From an uncultured Porphyromonadaceae bacterium (GTDB lineage Bacteria; Bacteroidota; Bacteroidia; Bacteroidales; Barnesiellaceae), in assembly GCA_900538555.1 (NCBI GenBank), contig UPYI01000006.1, positions 1 through 64,000 of the forward strand: a stretch of 64,000 bases of DNA, written 5' to 3'. This document shows positions 18,977 through 27,679 of this stretch, in pieces; the first letter of the stretch is position 1, and every line of letters starts with the position of its first letter. The position numbers and the translations under genes were made by a program. Below the pieces are notes generated by a model. The model saw only the letters and a list, made by a program, of their open reading frames with translations, did no database searches and was not told the DNA's origin.

Positions 18977-20965
18977 TTATTGGTTGATTAAGTTTCTGAT
19001 ATAATTGTCGTCCGCAACATAAGGCATCGTGATGTGATACCCAGCTTCGTCGTGCGAACGGTTGAATTCGGCTACCGTATCCATTGCATTCTCGTTGCGA
19101 GCCCAGTTCCGGCGGGCGACACCACCCATTACATCCCACAACATGGCGGAACGCAAAATTTTGTCTACCCGTTCGCTGCCGTCGCATACCATGCCGAATC
19201 CGCCGTTTATTGCCTTACCGATACCGACACCTCCGCCATTGTGCAGAGCTACGAGGCTCATGCCTCGGGCGCAGTTCCCGGCGAAACATTGCACTGCCAT
19301 ATCTGCCATTACGTTGCTGCCGTCTTTGATATTGGAGGTTTCGCGGAAAGGGGAGTCCGTACCGCTTACATCGTGGTGGTCGCGACCCAGCATGATCGGT
19401 CCGACTTCGCCATTGCGTACCATTTCATTGAAACGGAGGGCGATATTCATTCTGCCCAAAGCATCTTGATACAGGATGCGTGCTTGTGTGCCTACGACCA
19501 GTTGGTTCTTTTCGGCATCGCGTATCCAGTTGTAATTGTCCAGATCCTGCCCCCGGCGATTGGGGTCGATACATTCCATGGCGGCACGGTCGGTTTTGAT
19601 CAGATCTTCGTGCTTGCCGCTCAGACACACCCAACGGAACGGACCGTAACCGAAATCGAACAATTGCGGTCCCATGATGTCTTCGACGTAGCTCGGCCAA
19701 ATGAAGCCGTCTTTCTCGTCGATCCCGTTTTTGGATATTTCTTTTACCCCGGCATCGTATATCGCTTTCATGAATGAGTTTCCGTAGTCGAAGAAATAGG
19801 TTCCGTCGGCGACCAGATCTTTGATTACGGCGAAATGGCGGCGAAGCGAAAGGTCTACCTGTTCCCGGAATTTGTCGGGATTCTCATGCAACAATCGGGT
19901 ACGTTCCTCGAACGTAATTCCTGCCGGACAATATCCGCCGTCGTAAACAGCATGGCAAGATGTCTGGTCGCTCAGCAACTCGATATGGATGTGTTGGTCT
20001 CGGGCATATTCCAGCAATGTCACCACATTGCCGTGATAGGCAATTGAGAGGGGTTCTTTTGCCTGCATGGCATCTTTTGCCCAACGGAATGCTTCTTCCA
20101 GATTGTCGGTAATGCGTTGAACCCAACCCTGCCGGTGTCGGGTCTCGATGCGGGAATAATCGACCTCGGCAATGATTGCCACAGCACCGGCTATTTCGGC
20201 GGCTTTGGGTTGTGCGCCGCTCATACCGCCCAATCCGGACGATACGAAGAGGTGTCCCCGCAAATCTTTATCTTGTGGAATGCCCAGTTTCATACGTCCG
20301 GCATTCAGCAAGGTGTTGAATGTGCCGTGTACGATTCCTTGCGGACCGATGTACATCCAGCCCCCGGCTGTCATTTGCCCGTAATTGGCGACACCCATCT
20401 GCATGGCGGTGTGCCAGTCGTGCTGATTGTCGAACATGCCCACCATCATGGCGTTGGTGATGATTACCCGCGGAGCATCCGGTTTCGAGGCGAAGAGACC
20501 CAGCGGATGACCCGATTCGATTACCAGCGTCTGGTCTTGTGTCAGTTCTTCGAGATATTGTTTGATCAACCGGTACTGCATCCAGTTTTGGCAAACCTGA
20601 CCGGTTTCGCCGTATGTCACCAGCTCGTACGGGTAGAGGGCGATGTCGAAACAGAGGTTATTGTCGATCATTACTTGGAAAGCCTTTCCTTCGATGCACT
20701 TGCCTTTGTATTCGTCGATCGGTTTTGCTTTCAAGTCTCCTTGCGGACGGTACCGGTAACCGTAAATACGGCCCCGGGTTCGTAACTCCTGCAAAAATTC
20801 GGGAGCCAGTTGTTCGTGCAATTCTTTCGGGATATAGCGTAGCGCGTTTTTCAAAGCCGTAACCGTTTGTTCCGGTGTCAGTGTATAACCGCGGTCAGGC
20901 GCACGACGTATGCCTTCCACGAATGTGGGATATTCGGGAAGCTGTGCGGATAAGGTAAATTCCAT
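18977..20965 (-). CDS. hutU: Urocanate hydratase
   Basis: Adds water to urocanate using tightly bound NAD+ to give imidazolonepropionate. Conserved urocanase stretches include MTAGGWMYIGPQGIVHGT and the NAD-binding SGLGGMSGAQPKA, and the expected C-terminal part MLGRDHHDVSGTDSPFRET is present. The start is set at 20965 (MEFTLSAQLPEYP), giving 662 residues. A longer frame to 21046 would begin upstream of the predicted transcription start, so it is rejected. First gene of the hut operon. Confidence 0.96.
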   Translation of the reverse strand: MEFTLSAQLPEYPTFVEGIRRAPDRGYTLTPEQTVTALKNALRYIPKELHEQLAPEFLQELRTRGRIYGYRYRPQGDLKAKPIDEYKGKCIEGKAFQVMIDNNLCFDIALYPYELVTYGETGQVCQNWMQYRLIKQYLEELTQDQTLVIESGHPLGLFASKPDAPRVIITNAMMVGMFDNQHDWHTAMQMGVANYGQMTAGGWMYIGPQGIVHGTFNTLLNAGRMKLGIPQDKDLRGHLFVSSGLGGMSGAQPKAAEIAGAVAIIAEVDYSRIETRHRQGWVQRITDNLEEAFRWAKDAMQAKEPLSIAYHGNVVTLLEYARDQHIHIELLSDQTSCHAVYDGGYCPAGITFEERTRLLHENPDKFREQVDLSLRRHFAVIKDLVADGTYFFDYGNSFMKAIYDAGVKEISKNGIDEKDGFIWPSYVEDIMGPQLFDFGYGPFRWVCLSGKHEDLIKTDRAAMECIDPNRRGQDLDNYNWIRDAEKNQLVVGTQARILYQDALGRMNIALRFNEMVRNGEVGPIMLGRDHHDVSGTDSPFRETSNIKDGSNVMADMAVQCFAGNCARGMSLVALHNGGGVGIGKAINGGFGMVCDGSERVDKILRSAMLWDVMGGVARRNWARNENAMDTVAEFNRSHDEAGYHITMPYVADDNYIRNLINQ

Positions 20966-21015
20966 AGTTGTTAAAGTTTGAATGTGGTTTGGCAGAAGCC
21001 GTTTGTCTCTTCCTA

Positions 21016-21046
21016 CAAAGGTAAAGAATAGGTAGTATAAAAGCAA
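21016..21046 (-). promoter_or_regulatory. Promoter of the hut operon (TTG-N20-TACCTTTG)
   Basis: On the minus strand TTG (21044-21046) and TACCTTTG (21016-21023) are 20 nt apart. Transcription would begin near 21009, leaving a leader of about 44 nt before hutU. No regulator gene lies nearby. Confidence 0.75.
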
Positions 21047-21150
21047 CTTTTCGTCCGGATTTTATCTTTGCCTATCCTTTTTGAAAGTCGGTATGTGCAG
21101 GTATGGAAACTAATTTCATATAGGTATGTGGCGGAACGTCCGAAAAATCT

Positions 21151-21158
21151 TAAATTTG
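21151..21158 (+). promoter_or_regulatory. -7 box (TAAATTTG) before the DUF2284 gene
   Basis: An exact TAnnTTTG match 30 nt before ATG 21189. It lies inside a longer open frame that begins at 21126, which argues for the shorter protein. Confidence 0.5.
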
Positions 21159-21188
21159 CAAAATGCCTTATTCGGGCTGCAAATTATT

Positions 21189-21740
21189 ATGGAACACATT
21201 TGTACCGCAGAAATTCCGGTAAACGATTATCTGGCGCGTTTCCGTAACGTGGCGAAATTTTTGCCGTTTTGCCAACAATGTAAAAATTACGGCAACTCAT
21301 GGGCTTGCCCTCCTTTTCAGTTCGATGCCGATGCCCGTATCGGGCAATGGCGGAATGCATTGCTTGTCGCTGTAAGGTTTGAACTGTCTGCCGGTGATAA
21401 ATCTTTGTCGGATGCAATGCCGCTGTTGCGACCGGTGAGGCAGAAGTTCGAAGCCCGGCTATTGGAGTTGGAGCGTCAGTATGGCGGTCTTGCTTTCGGG
21501 TTCTCGGGCGAGTGTCTGCATTGCAGCCGTTGTGCAAGGGCGAGAGGCGAGGCGTGCGTTCATCCGGATCGGGTACGGCCGGCGTTGGAGGCTTACGGCT
21601 TCGACATTACCCTTACGATTAAGGAATTGTTCGGGTTTGAACTCGAATGGGCGAAAGAGGGATTTTTACCCGACCGGCTGACGCTCGTAGGCGGCTTTTT
21701 CCACAATGAAGAGCCGGGGAAAATAAAGTTTGCCCGGTAA
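21189..21740 (+). CDS. DUF2284 cysteine-rich, predicted metal-binding protein
   Basis: A 183-residue soluble protein with two cysteine clusters: FCQQCKNYGNSWACPPF near residues 28-44 and CLHCSRCARARGEACVHP near 105-122. This spacing is typical of DUF2284, proposed to bind iron-sulfur or another metal. No enzymatic function is known to me. The start MEHICTAEIP is used because the promoter -7 box lies upstream of it but inside the longer frame. It is divergent from the hut operon, but no functional tie is evident. Confidence 0.85.
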   Translation: MEHICTAEIPVNDYLARFRNVAKFLPFCQQCKNYGNSWACPPFQFDADARIGQWRNALLVAVRFELSAGDKSLSDAMPLLRPVRQKFEARLLELERQYGGLAFGFSGECLHCSRCARARGEACVHPDRVRPALEAYGFDITLTIKELFGFELEWAKEGFLPDRLTLVGGFFHNEEPGKIKFAR

Positions 21741-21812
21741 CGGGTTCTCTCACCCGACTATTGCGATGAAGTATCCTTGCCACATTTCGTTCCGGATTTG
21801 CATTTTAATTCG

Positions 21813-21820
21813 TACCTTTG
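21813..21820 (+). promoter_or_regulatory. -7 box (TACCTTTG) before the CvfB-like gene
   Basis: An exact TAnnTTTG match. The longest downstream frame would begin at a TTG inside this box (21818), so the true start must be later (ATG 21845). A TTTG at 21797-21800 is only 12 nt upstream, too close to be the -33 box. Confidence 0.55.
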
Positions 21821-21844
21821 CACTGCTTTAAACAGAAACAGACA

Positions 21845-22690
21845 ATGAAAGATATGGTATCTATCGGAAAATGGAATAAATTGACGGTCGTTAAATCGCT
21901 CGATTTCGGCGTATATCTCGATGGCGGTGATCGGGGTGAAATATTGATGCCCCGCAAGTATGTGCCGGAAAATGTAGAAATCGGCAGTGAACTGGATGCG
22001 TTCATTTATTTCGACTCCGAAGACCGTATTATCGCCACTACGCAACAGCCGCTTGCACAAGTAGGAGAGTTTGCCTATCTCGAAGTAAAGACGGTGACAC
22101 GTGTAGGGGCTTTCCTCGACTGGGGATTGCCGAAAGACTTGTTGGTGCCGTTTGGTGAACAGCGGGGCGAGATGAAGCGCGGGAACTTCTATCTGGTTTA
22201 TGTCTATGCCGATCCGGCTACGGGGCGAATTGTGGCTTCTGCCAAAATGGATAAATTTTTGGATAACCTTTATCCCGAATTTTCGCCGAATCAGGAAGTG
22301 GATGTGATTGTAGCCCAAGAAACCGATTTGGGTTTTAAGGTGATCGTCAATAATTTGTTCTGGGGTATTCTTTATCACAATGAGGTCTTTGTCCCGTTGA
22401 GCAAGGGCGACCGTAAGAAAGCGTATATCAAGCAGGTGCGGGAAGATGGAAAGATCGACCTGATGTTGCAACCGATGGGATACGAAAAGATAGAAGGCAT
22501 GGCGGAGCGCGTGTTGCGTACACTTCACAACAATAATGGGTTTCTTGCTGTGAACGATAAAACATCTGCCGACCTGATCATGAGCTATTTCGGTTGCAGT
22601 AAAAAGAATTTCAAGAAAGCGATAGGGGCACTTTACAAAGCGCATAAGATATTGATTACCGAAGACGGTATCCGGGAAACCGGGCGATAG
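21845..22690 (+). CDS. CvfB-like S1 RNA-binding protein
   Basis: A 281-residue cytoplasmic protein. Tandem S1-type OB folds (about 1-60, 65-130, 140-210) begin with GKWNKLTVVKSLDFGVYLDG and LEVKTVTRVGAFLDWGLPKDLLVPF. A C-terminal winged-helix region follows (about 225-281; DLIMSYFGCSKKNFKKAIGALYK). The order matches the CvfB family, named for a Staphylococcus aureus virulence regulator that binds RNA. The start at 21845 gives a leader of about 18 nt from the predicted promoter. Its target RNAs are unknown. Confidence 0.87.
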   Translation: MKDMVSIGKWNKLTVVKSLDFGVYLDGGDRGEILMPRKYVPENVEIGSELDAFIYFDSEDRIIATTQQPLAQVGEFAYLEVKTVTRVGAFLDWGLPKDLLVPFGEQRGEMKRGNFYLVYVYADPATGRIVASAKMDKFLDNLYPEFSPNQEVDVIVAQETDLGFKVIVNNLFWGILYHNEVFVPLSKGDRKKAYIKQVREDGKIDLMLQPMGYEKIEGMAERVLRTLHNNNGFLAVNDKTSADLIMSYFGCSKKNFKKAIGALYKAHKILITEDGIRETGR

Positions 22691-22728
22691 ATCCTTCCGG
22701 TCTGTTCCAACTTTTTTTCGTGCTGTTT

Positions 22729-22758
22729 GTTAAAAGATTATCCAAACAATCTTTTAAC
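22729..22758 (+). repeat. Perfect 11-bp inverted repeat before the LRR gene
   Basis: GTTAAAAGATT (22729-22739) and AATCTTTTAAC (22748-22758) are exact complements with an 8-base loop, ending 16 nt before the start codon of the next gene. It could be an operator or an RNA hairpin shielding the ribosome site; it lacks a T-tract and is A/T-rich, so it is a poor terminator. Confidence 0.5.
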
Positions 22759-22774
22759 CAAAAGTATAACAGCA

Positions 22775-23833
22775 ATGAAAAAAATCGTATTGACTTTTGC
22801 GCTCGTGTTGAGTTGTGCGGCGCTTTTCGCGCAGAAACTCAATAAATCGGAAGTAAAACAACTTCGGGCTTTTTTACAACAGACATCCGCTACGGGAGAG
22901 ACGAATTACCAGTTGTTGGAGATTTCGCCGAAAGAAAAGCCGACGGAATGGAAAGGTGTGACTTGGAAAGACGGTCGGGTGGCGGCTATCAGTTGGGCTG
23001 ATAAAAAACTGAATGGGGCATTGTCGCTCTCCGGATTCACTGCTCTGACGCATTTGGATTGTGCTCGCAATCAACTTACCTCTTTTTCTTTCTCGAATTG
23101 TCCGTCGTTGGCGCATATTTATGTCGGACGGAATATTGCGAAGACATTGACTATCGTAAAATGCCCGAGTGTATCGCGTTTGGAATGTTATAGAAACCGT
23201 CTGACCGATCTCTCTTTGGCGGATGCACCGGCTTTGAAAGTGCTGAACTGTTTCGGCAATTTGCTGGTGGAACTCGATGTGACCAATTGCCCGTCGTTGG
23301 AGACCTTGAACACGCAAAGCTGTCGTCTCGAAATGTTGAAGGTGGACAGTTGCGCCAATCTGAAAACGCTTTATTGCGGCTATAACCAATTGACCTCGTT
23401 GATGCTGCTCGGCACATCCGGATTGAAATATCTGAATGTGGAAAACAACCGGATGGAATCGTTGGTAATTTCGAAATTGGAGTCGTTGGTTTCACTGACG
23501 TGCAGCGGAAATCACATGACCGGATTGAGCCTGCTGGATTGCAATGCGTTGATGGACCTGATCTGCTCGTATAACGATCTGACCGAAATCAATTTGACGG
23601 GAACAAACAATCTGGTCTTTGTCGATTGTTCGTACAACGACCTGACAACGCTAAACCTGAGCAACCGTACTATGTTGCAGCGGGTGATTTGCAGCAACAA
23701 TCAATTGAATATATTGGATGTTTCGATGTGTCCGAACTTGTTGTATGTCAATTGTCGGAATAATCATATAACCGATTTGCGCACGATTGGCGACACCAAT
23801 TTGCAAATGGTATCTGCCGAGTGGAATTATTAA
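22775..23833 (+). CDS. Secreted leucine-rich-repeat protein
   Basis: A 352-residue exported protein. Its signal peptide ends near LFAQ (residue about 20). After a short N-terminal domain (about 21-80) come roughly twelve LRR units of about 21 residues with cysteine at a fixed position, e.g. LTHLDCARNQLTSFSF, LICSYNDLTEINL, FVDCSYNDLTTLNL. This is the compact extracellular LRR type seen in many Bacteroidales, likely a protein-binding scaffold. ATG 22775 is chosen because the signal peptide begins there. No membrane anchor or C-terminal sorting domain is visible. Partner unknown. Confidence 0.85.
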   Translation: MKKIVLTFALVLSCAALFAQKLNKSEVKQLRAFLQQTSATGETNYQLLEISPKEKPTEWKGVTWKDGRVAAISWADKKLNGALSLSGFTALTHLDCARNQLTSFSFSNCPSLAHIYVGRNIAKTLTIVKCPSVSRLECYRNRLTDLSLADAPALKVLNCFGNLLVELDVTNCPSLETLNTQSCRLEMLKVDSCANLKTLYCGYNQLTSLMLLGTSGLKYLNVENNRMESLVISKLESLVSLTCSGNHMTGLSLLDCNALMDLICSYNDLTEINLTGTNNLVFVDCSYNDLTTLNLSNRTMLQRVICSNNQLNILDVSMCPNLLYVNCRNNHITDLRTIGDTNLQMVSAEWNY

Positions 23834-23845
23834 GACGGACAAAAT

Positions 23846-23889
23846 AACAGCAGTCCACAGATGGCAAATGGCTTCTGTGGACTGCTGTT
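23846..23889. terminator. Bidirectional terminator between the LRR gene and ppk
   Basis: AACAGCAGTCCACAGA pairs with TCTGTGGACTGCTGTT over 16 bp, with the loop at 23862-23873. TTT follows on the plus strand and A-rich sequence precedes, so it can serve both convergent genes. Confidence 0.8.
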
Positions 23890-23918
23890 TTATATCTGTA
23901 AATTTAGCCGATCACCGT

Positions 23919-25985
23919 TTATTCGTTGTCCGCTGTGTCGAGTTGTTTCAAAAAATCGTAGCGTAACCGTTGGGAGCGGATCGGCGGCAATCCGTTCCGG
24001 ATGTAATTGTTGTTCAGTTCTTCGTCGATCAGGCATGCTTTCGTATTGTCTTGCAGTTGCGTTTCGAGGATGGACAAAATCTCATGTTTGAGTCGGGGAT
24101 CCGAAATCGGGCAGGCGCTTTCGATCCGGCGGTTCAGATTGCGTTTCATCCAATCGGCAGAAGAAATGAATATGTCGTCTTTCCCTCCGGCATGGAAATA
24201 CCAGATGCGGGCATGTTCGAGATACGAATCGATGATGCGTACGACCCGGATATTCCGGCTGTACGGTTGATTGGGGACAAGGCAATTGATACCCCTTACG
24301 ATCAAATCTATTTTAACTCCGGCTTGACTGGCTTCGTACAGATGCCGGATCATTTCCGAGTCTTGAAGCCCATTCATTTTTAATATGATTCGAGCCGGTT
24401 TGCCTTGTTTGGCAAGTTCCATTTCGTTTTGAATCCGGTCGATCAATTCATACTGCATATTGAATTGTGAAATCAGCAATGTATTGAACTTCCGGTTAGA
24501 CTCTTTGCCTTCCAGAATATTGAACAATTGATCCAACTCCGATGTAATTTCCTGACGGCAGGTAAATAAACCGATATCGGAATACAACTTAGCCGTTTTT
24601 TCATTGAAGTTGCCGGTACTCATGAATGCAAAACTTTCGCCCGTATCATGCCCGGGCGATTCTTTGAGTTTCAGAAGCAATGCTTTGGCATGCACTTTCA
24701 ACCCGGATGTGCTGTACACGATGCGGATACCTTTCCGTTTCATCGCTTCCGCCGTTTCGATATTGTTCTCTTCATCGAACCGGGCTTTGATTTCGACAAA
24801 GACCGTTACCTTTTTTTTATATTGTGCCGCCAAGACCAAAGCGTCGATGATTTCCGAATTTTCGGCGACACGGTATTGCGTCAATTTTATTTCCGATACG
24901 AACGGATTGTTAGCCGCCTCCTTGATGAAGCGCACTAAATAATCGAACGATTGATAGGGAAAATGGATCAATATATCGCGTTTACGTATGGCAGTAAACA
25001 TCGAAGTTTCCCGATCGAATACCGGCATACGCATGGGTGGGGGCAATGTTTCTGTCAAATCCATACCTGTATCATTCGGCAGTTTAGCCAAATCTTCGAG
25101 AGTAAGGTAATGCCCAGCCGGAATACATTGATCTTTCGGTATGTCGTAAGCTTCGCAGATATAAGCCAGCATATCGGCGGGCATATCGGCATCGTAGCTC
25201 AACCGGTTGGCATTTCCGATTTTGCGTTTTTTTACCTGTTTCCGCACTTCATCGACTAAATCGCCGTCCGGTTTGGGTGCGATCGAGAAGTCGGCATCCC
25301 GCGATACCCGTATGGCATAATGCGAATCGATTTCGAAGCCGGGGAATATGCAGTCGAGATTCATGGCGATAATATCGTCGATGAACATCAGATATTTGTA
25401 TCCTTGATATTGGGGCAAAGAAATGAATCGGGGCACTTTGCTGAACGGAATTTTTATCTGTGCATAATGCGGTTGCCGGTCGGTGTCCGATTTCTTGTAC
25501 ATCTTTACCGTCAGATATAGACGGCTGTCGCGTAAGAACGAAACGATGTCATTTTTCAAAATCAATACCGGTTGCAGATACGGAAATACCTCTTCTTTGA
25601 AATAGCGCCGTATCGTGTCGTAGTGTACCGGCTCAACGTCCAGACCTTGATACAGAATGACCCGATGCTGTTTCAGATCGGGAATGATCTCCGTCGAAAA
25701 AAAGTGGTTGAATATCTTTACTTGGCGGGCAACTTCCCGATTTATTTCATTCAATGTAGCGAGTGCCGCTTCTTTTTCGTCGGGGGTAGAATCGCTGTTC
25801 AGCAAGGTCTTGTGGTATTCCGAAACCCTTACCCGATAGAATTCTTCTTGGTTTGAAAAATATATGGATAGAAATTTGATCCGATCAAACAACGGGACAC
25901 TGCGGTCGGTCGCCTCCATGAAGACTCGATAATTGAATGATAACCAGCTAATATCCCGTTTGAAATATCTGTAATCGCTTTCCAT
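23919..25985 (-). CDS. ppk: Polyphosphate kinase 1
   Basis: Reversibly polymerises the gamma-phosphate of ATP into polyphosphate. The 688-residue protein has the expected order: N-terminal helical domain (RDISWLSFNYRVF, residues 9-21), head domain, and two phospholipase-D-like catalytic domains. The autophosphorylated histidine is in GLKVHAKALLL, and the second active histidine lies in HARIWYFHAGGKDDIFISSADWM. The nucleotide-site stretch ARIILKMNGLQD is present. It stands alone, convergent with the LRR gene. Confidence 0.96.
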   Translation of the reverse strand: MESDYRYFKRDISWLSFNYRVFMEATDRSVPLFDRIKFLSIYFSNQEEFYRVRVSEYHKTLLNSDSTPDEKEAALATLNEINREVARQVKIFNHFFSTEIIPDLKQHRVILYQGLDVEPVHYDTIRRYFKEEVFPYLQPVLILKNDIVSFLRDSRLYLTVKMYKKSDTDRQPHYAQIKIPFSKVPRFISLPQYQGYKYLMFIDDIIAMNLDCIFPGFEIDSHYAIRVSRDADFSIAPKPDGDLVDEVRKQVKKRKIGNANRLSYDADMPADMLAYICEAYDIPKDQCIPAGHYLTLEDLAKLPNDTGMDLTETLPPPMRMPVFDRETSMFTAIRKRDILIHFPYQSFDYLVRFIKEAANNPFVSEIKLTQYRVAENSEIIDALVLAAQYKKKVTVFVEIKARFDEENNIETAEAMKRKGIRIVYSTSGLKVHAKALLLKLKESPGHDTGESFAFMSTGNFNEKTAKLYSDIGLFTCRQEITSELDQLFNILEGKESNRKFNTLLISQFNMQYELIDRIQNEMELAKQGKPARIILKMNGLQDSEMIRHLYEASQAGVKIDLIVRGINCLVPNQPYSRNIRVVRIIDSYLEHARIWYFHAGGKDDIFISSADWMKRNLNRRIESACPISDPRLKHEILSILETQLQDNTKACLIDEELNNNYIRNGLPPIRSQRLRYDFLKQLDTADNE

Positions 25986-26004
25986 AGTCAGAGATTTAGG
26001 ACTT

Positions 26005-26012
26005 CAAAAGTA
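26005..26012 (-). promoter_or_regulatory. -7 box (TACTTTTG) before ppk
   Basis: An exact TAnnTTTG match on the minus strand, 20 nt before the ppk start. No well-placed -33 box is seen. Confidence 0.45.
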
Positions 26013-26062
26013 AATATAGAAAACAATTTTCGATTTTGTACCATTTAATGCCGTTTTTTTGT

Positions 26063-26070
26063 TATTTTTG
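26063..26070 (+). promoter_or_regulatory. -7 box (TATTTTTG) before the HU genes
   Basis: An exact TAnnTTTG match; TTTG at 26035-26038 is 24 nt upstream, slightly more than usual. It lies after the first in-frame ATG (26059) of the next gene, which rules that ATG out as a start. Confidence 0.55.
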
Positions 26071-26133
26071 CTCACAGCGATATTTCTATACGTCTGCTTC
26101 CGGTGGATGTGTATATATTTAAATCTATATCTT

Positions 26134-26424
26134 GTGGAACAAAAGGTTTTTATAGAACAATTGCGTACCCGGTTGGGAAAGGAGAAAAAAGAGGTTGAGC
26201 GGCAGATCGCTGCATTACTCCAAATCGTGAAAGAAAAATCCTCGCAGATGGATACGATTTCCATTCAAGGTTTCGGCGTATTCGAGCCGCGGAAGAAAAT
26301 GGAACGTATCTCGGTAAATCCTTCCACGGGAAAACGGATGTTGATTCCTCCGAAAGTCGTATTGACGTTTAAACCGGGTACTACGATCAAGTCGAAACTT
26401 AAAGAACTGGGTGGACATGAATGA
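26134..26424 (+). CDS. HU/IHF-family DNA-binding protein
   Basis: A small nucleoid protein. GTG 26134 (VEQKVFIEQL) gives 96 residues, close to the usual 90, and aligns with the family N-terminus. ATG 26107 is the alternative; ATG 26059 lies upstream of the predicted transcription start. HU features are visible: an alpha-helical dimerisation half, SIQGFGVFEPRKKMER as the start of the beta arm, NPSTGKRMLIPPKVVLTFKPG as the arm and saddle. The usual RNPxTG is VNPSTG here. It overlaps the next gene, also HU-containing, at ATGAATGA, so the two are probably made together. Confidence 0.85.
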   Translation: MEQKVFIEQLRTRLGKEKKEVERQIAALLQIVKEKSSQMDTISIQGFGVFEPRKKMERISVNPSTGKRMLIPPKVVLTFKPGTTIKSKLKELGGHE

Positions 26425-27526
26425 TAAAATAACATTGCCGGATTTGATCGATTTACTTGCCGCGCAGTCGGGGACGACGAAGAAAGAATCGGAAACCTTT
26501 TTAAAGGAGTTTTTTGCTTTGGCATCCGATGTCATTACATCGGGTGAACCGTTGAAGATCTCCGGATTGGGCACTTTCAAACCGTTATGGGTGGAAGCGC
26601 GTGTCAGTGTTAATGTGCAGACCGGACAACCGTTCGAAATACCGGGACATTACAAACTCTCTTTTACTCCCGATAAGTCGTTGCGGGAGGCTGTCAATTC
26701 CGCATTCTCGGCTTTCGGGGTCGAAGTGTTGGACGACGATGTCGATATTACAGCCTTGCAAAGCGATTTACCGCCGGTAGAACCGGAAGAATCCGAAGAG
26801 GAGATCCCCGTAAAACAAGAGGAGAAGACTTCCGAGTGTGTCGTTTCGGAGAATAGGAGCGAGGGGGATTCGTCTGTCGAGGAAAAGCAGACGGAGCCGG
26901 AATCCGAAGCGGCAGTATTGCCGGACGAAAAAGACGAGAGGCAACCGGATGCCGGGAATATGCCGGAAAATAAAGGTTGCGAGTTGTCGGAAGAGTATCA
27001 GACGTGTATATGCACGAACCGTCGTGCCCGCTGGAAAGGATATATATCGGGATTCTTGTCGGCATCTTGTATCATGTTGTTGATCGGTTTCGGTGTCGTA
27101 TCTTATTTATGGTATAATCATCCGGTACGCAAGCCGAAACCGGTAGCAGAGAAAATAGCCGATCGGGTGAACCAACCGCAAGAACCGGCTGTTGTTATGG
27201 ATGTAGAGGAACGACAAGAAAACCCCGAAACGATACCCTCCGGAGCGCAGCCGGCGATAGCGGATTCCAAGCCCGATCCTGTTGTCGAGACCATGAGGCA
27301 AGGTGTGTATCTGACGACATTGGCATTGCGGCATTACGGCGATAAGGCGTTTTGGGTTTATATCTATCAGGAAAACAGGCAGAACATTCCGAATCCGAAT
27401 CGCGTCCGGATCGGCACCAAGATCGTGATTCCGCCTGCGGAGAAATACGGTATCGATGCCCGTTCTCCGGAATGTGTGGCGAAAGCAGTCGCCTTGGGCG
27501 ATGAAATTTTAGGAAAGAAAAAATAA
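26417..27526 (+). CDS. HU domain - transmembrane helix - LysM domain fusion protein
   Basis: A 369-residue protein with three parts. Residues 1 to about 95 are an HU-like DNA-binding domain (LPDLIDLLAAQSGTTKKESETF, KISGLGTFKP, NVQTGQPFEIPGHYKLSF). An acidic Glu/Asp-rich linker follows (about 105-185). A single membrane helix (ISGFLSASCIMLLIGFGVVSYLW, about 203-225) leads to a C-terminal LysM-like domain (about 290-345; LTTLALRHYGDKAFWVYIYQENRQ, VRIGTKIVIP). The predicted topology puts HU in the cytoplasm and LysM, which binds peptidoglycan, in the periplasm. That would tie DNA to the cell wall. Function is inferred. ATG 26417 is used rather than GTG 26411. Overlaps the HU gene upstream. Confidence 0.82.
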   Translation: MNDKITLPDLIDLLAAQSGTTKKESETFLKEFFALASDVITSGEPLKISGLGTFKPLWVEARVSVNVQTGQPFEIPGHYKLSFTPDKSLREAVNSAFSAFGVEVLDDDVDITALQSDLPPVEPEESEEEIPVKQEEKTSECVVSENRSEGDSSVEEKQTEPESEAAVLPDEKDERQPDAGNMPENKGCELSEEYQTCICTNRRARWKGYISGFLSASCIMLLIGFGVVSYLWYNHPVRKPKPVAEKIADRVNQPQEPAVVMDVEERQENPETIPSGAQPAIADSKPDPVVETMRQGVYLTTLALRHYGDKAFWVYIYQENRQNIPNPNRVRIGTKIVIPPAEKYGIDARSPECVAKAVALGDEILGKKK

Positions 27527-27535
27527 GAGAGTCGA

Positions 27536-27570
27536 GTCGTTTGCCTTATAGGTAAGCGACTTAATCTTTT
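27536..27570 (+). terminator. Terminator after the HU-LysM gene
   Basis: GTCGTTTGCC pairs with GGTAAGCGAC (two G-T pairs) around TTATA. TTAATCTTTTTTT follows at 27561-27573. Confidence 0.75.
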
Positions 27571-27629
27571 TTTATTAACAGGTTATCCATTTTTAACACT
27601 GTGAATGTTAAAAAGGAAAATCGGATGAT

Positions 27630-27637
27630 TATTTTTG
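27630..27637 (+). promoter_or_regulatory. -7 box (TATTTTTG) of the moxR-bat operon
   Basis: An exact TAnnTTTG match 43 nt before the moxR start. The -33 position has only a weak TGTT. Confidence 0.45.
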
Positions 27638-27679
27638 CACAATAGAAAAATGAATAATTAATATATAAAATGTAATAAA

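Noticed and set aside
20966..21046. 27-residue N-terminal extension of HutU
   Set aside because: It would run through the hut promoter; family similarity begins at MEFTLSAQLPEYP.
21126..21188. N-terminal extension of the DUF2284 protein
   Set aside because: A promoter -7 box (21151-21158) lies within it, and family similarity begins at MEHICTAEIP.
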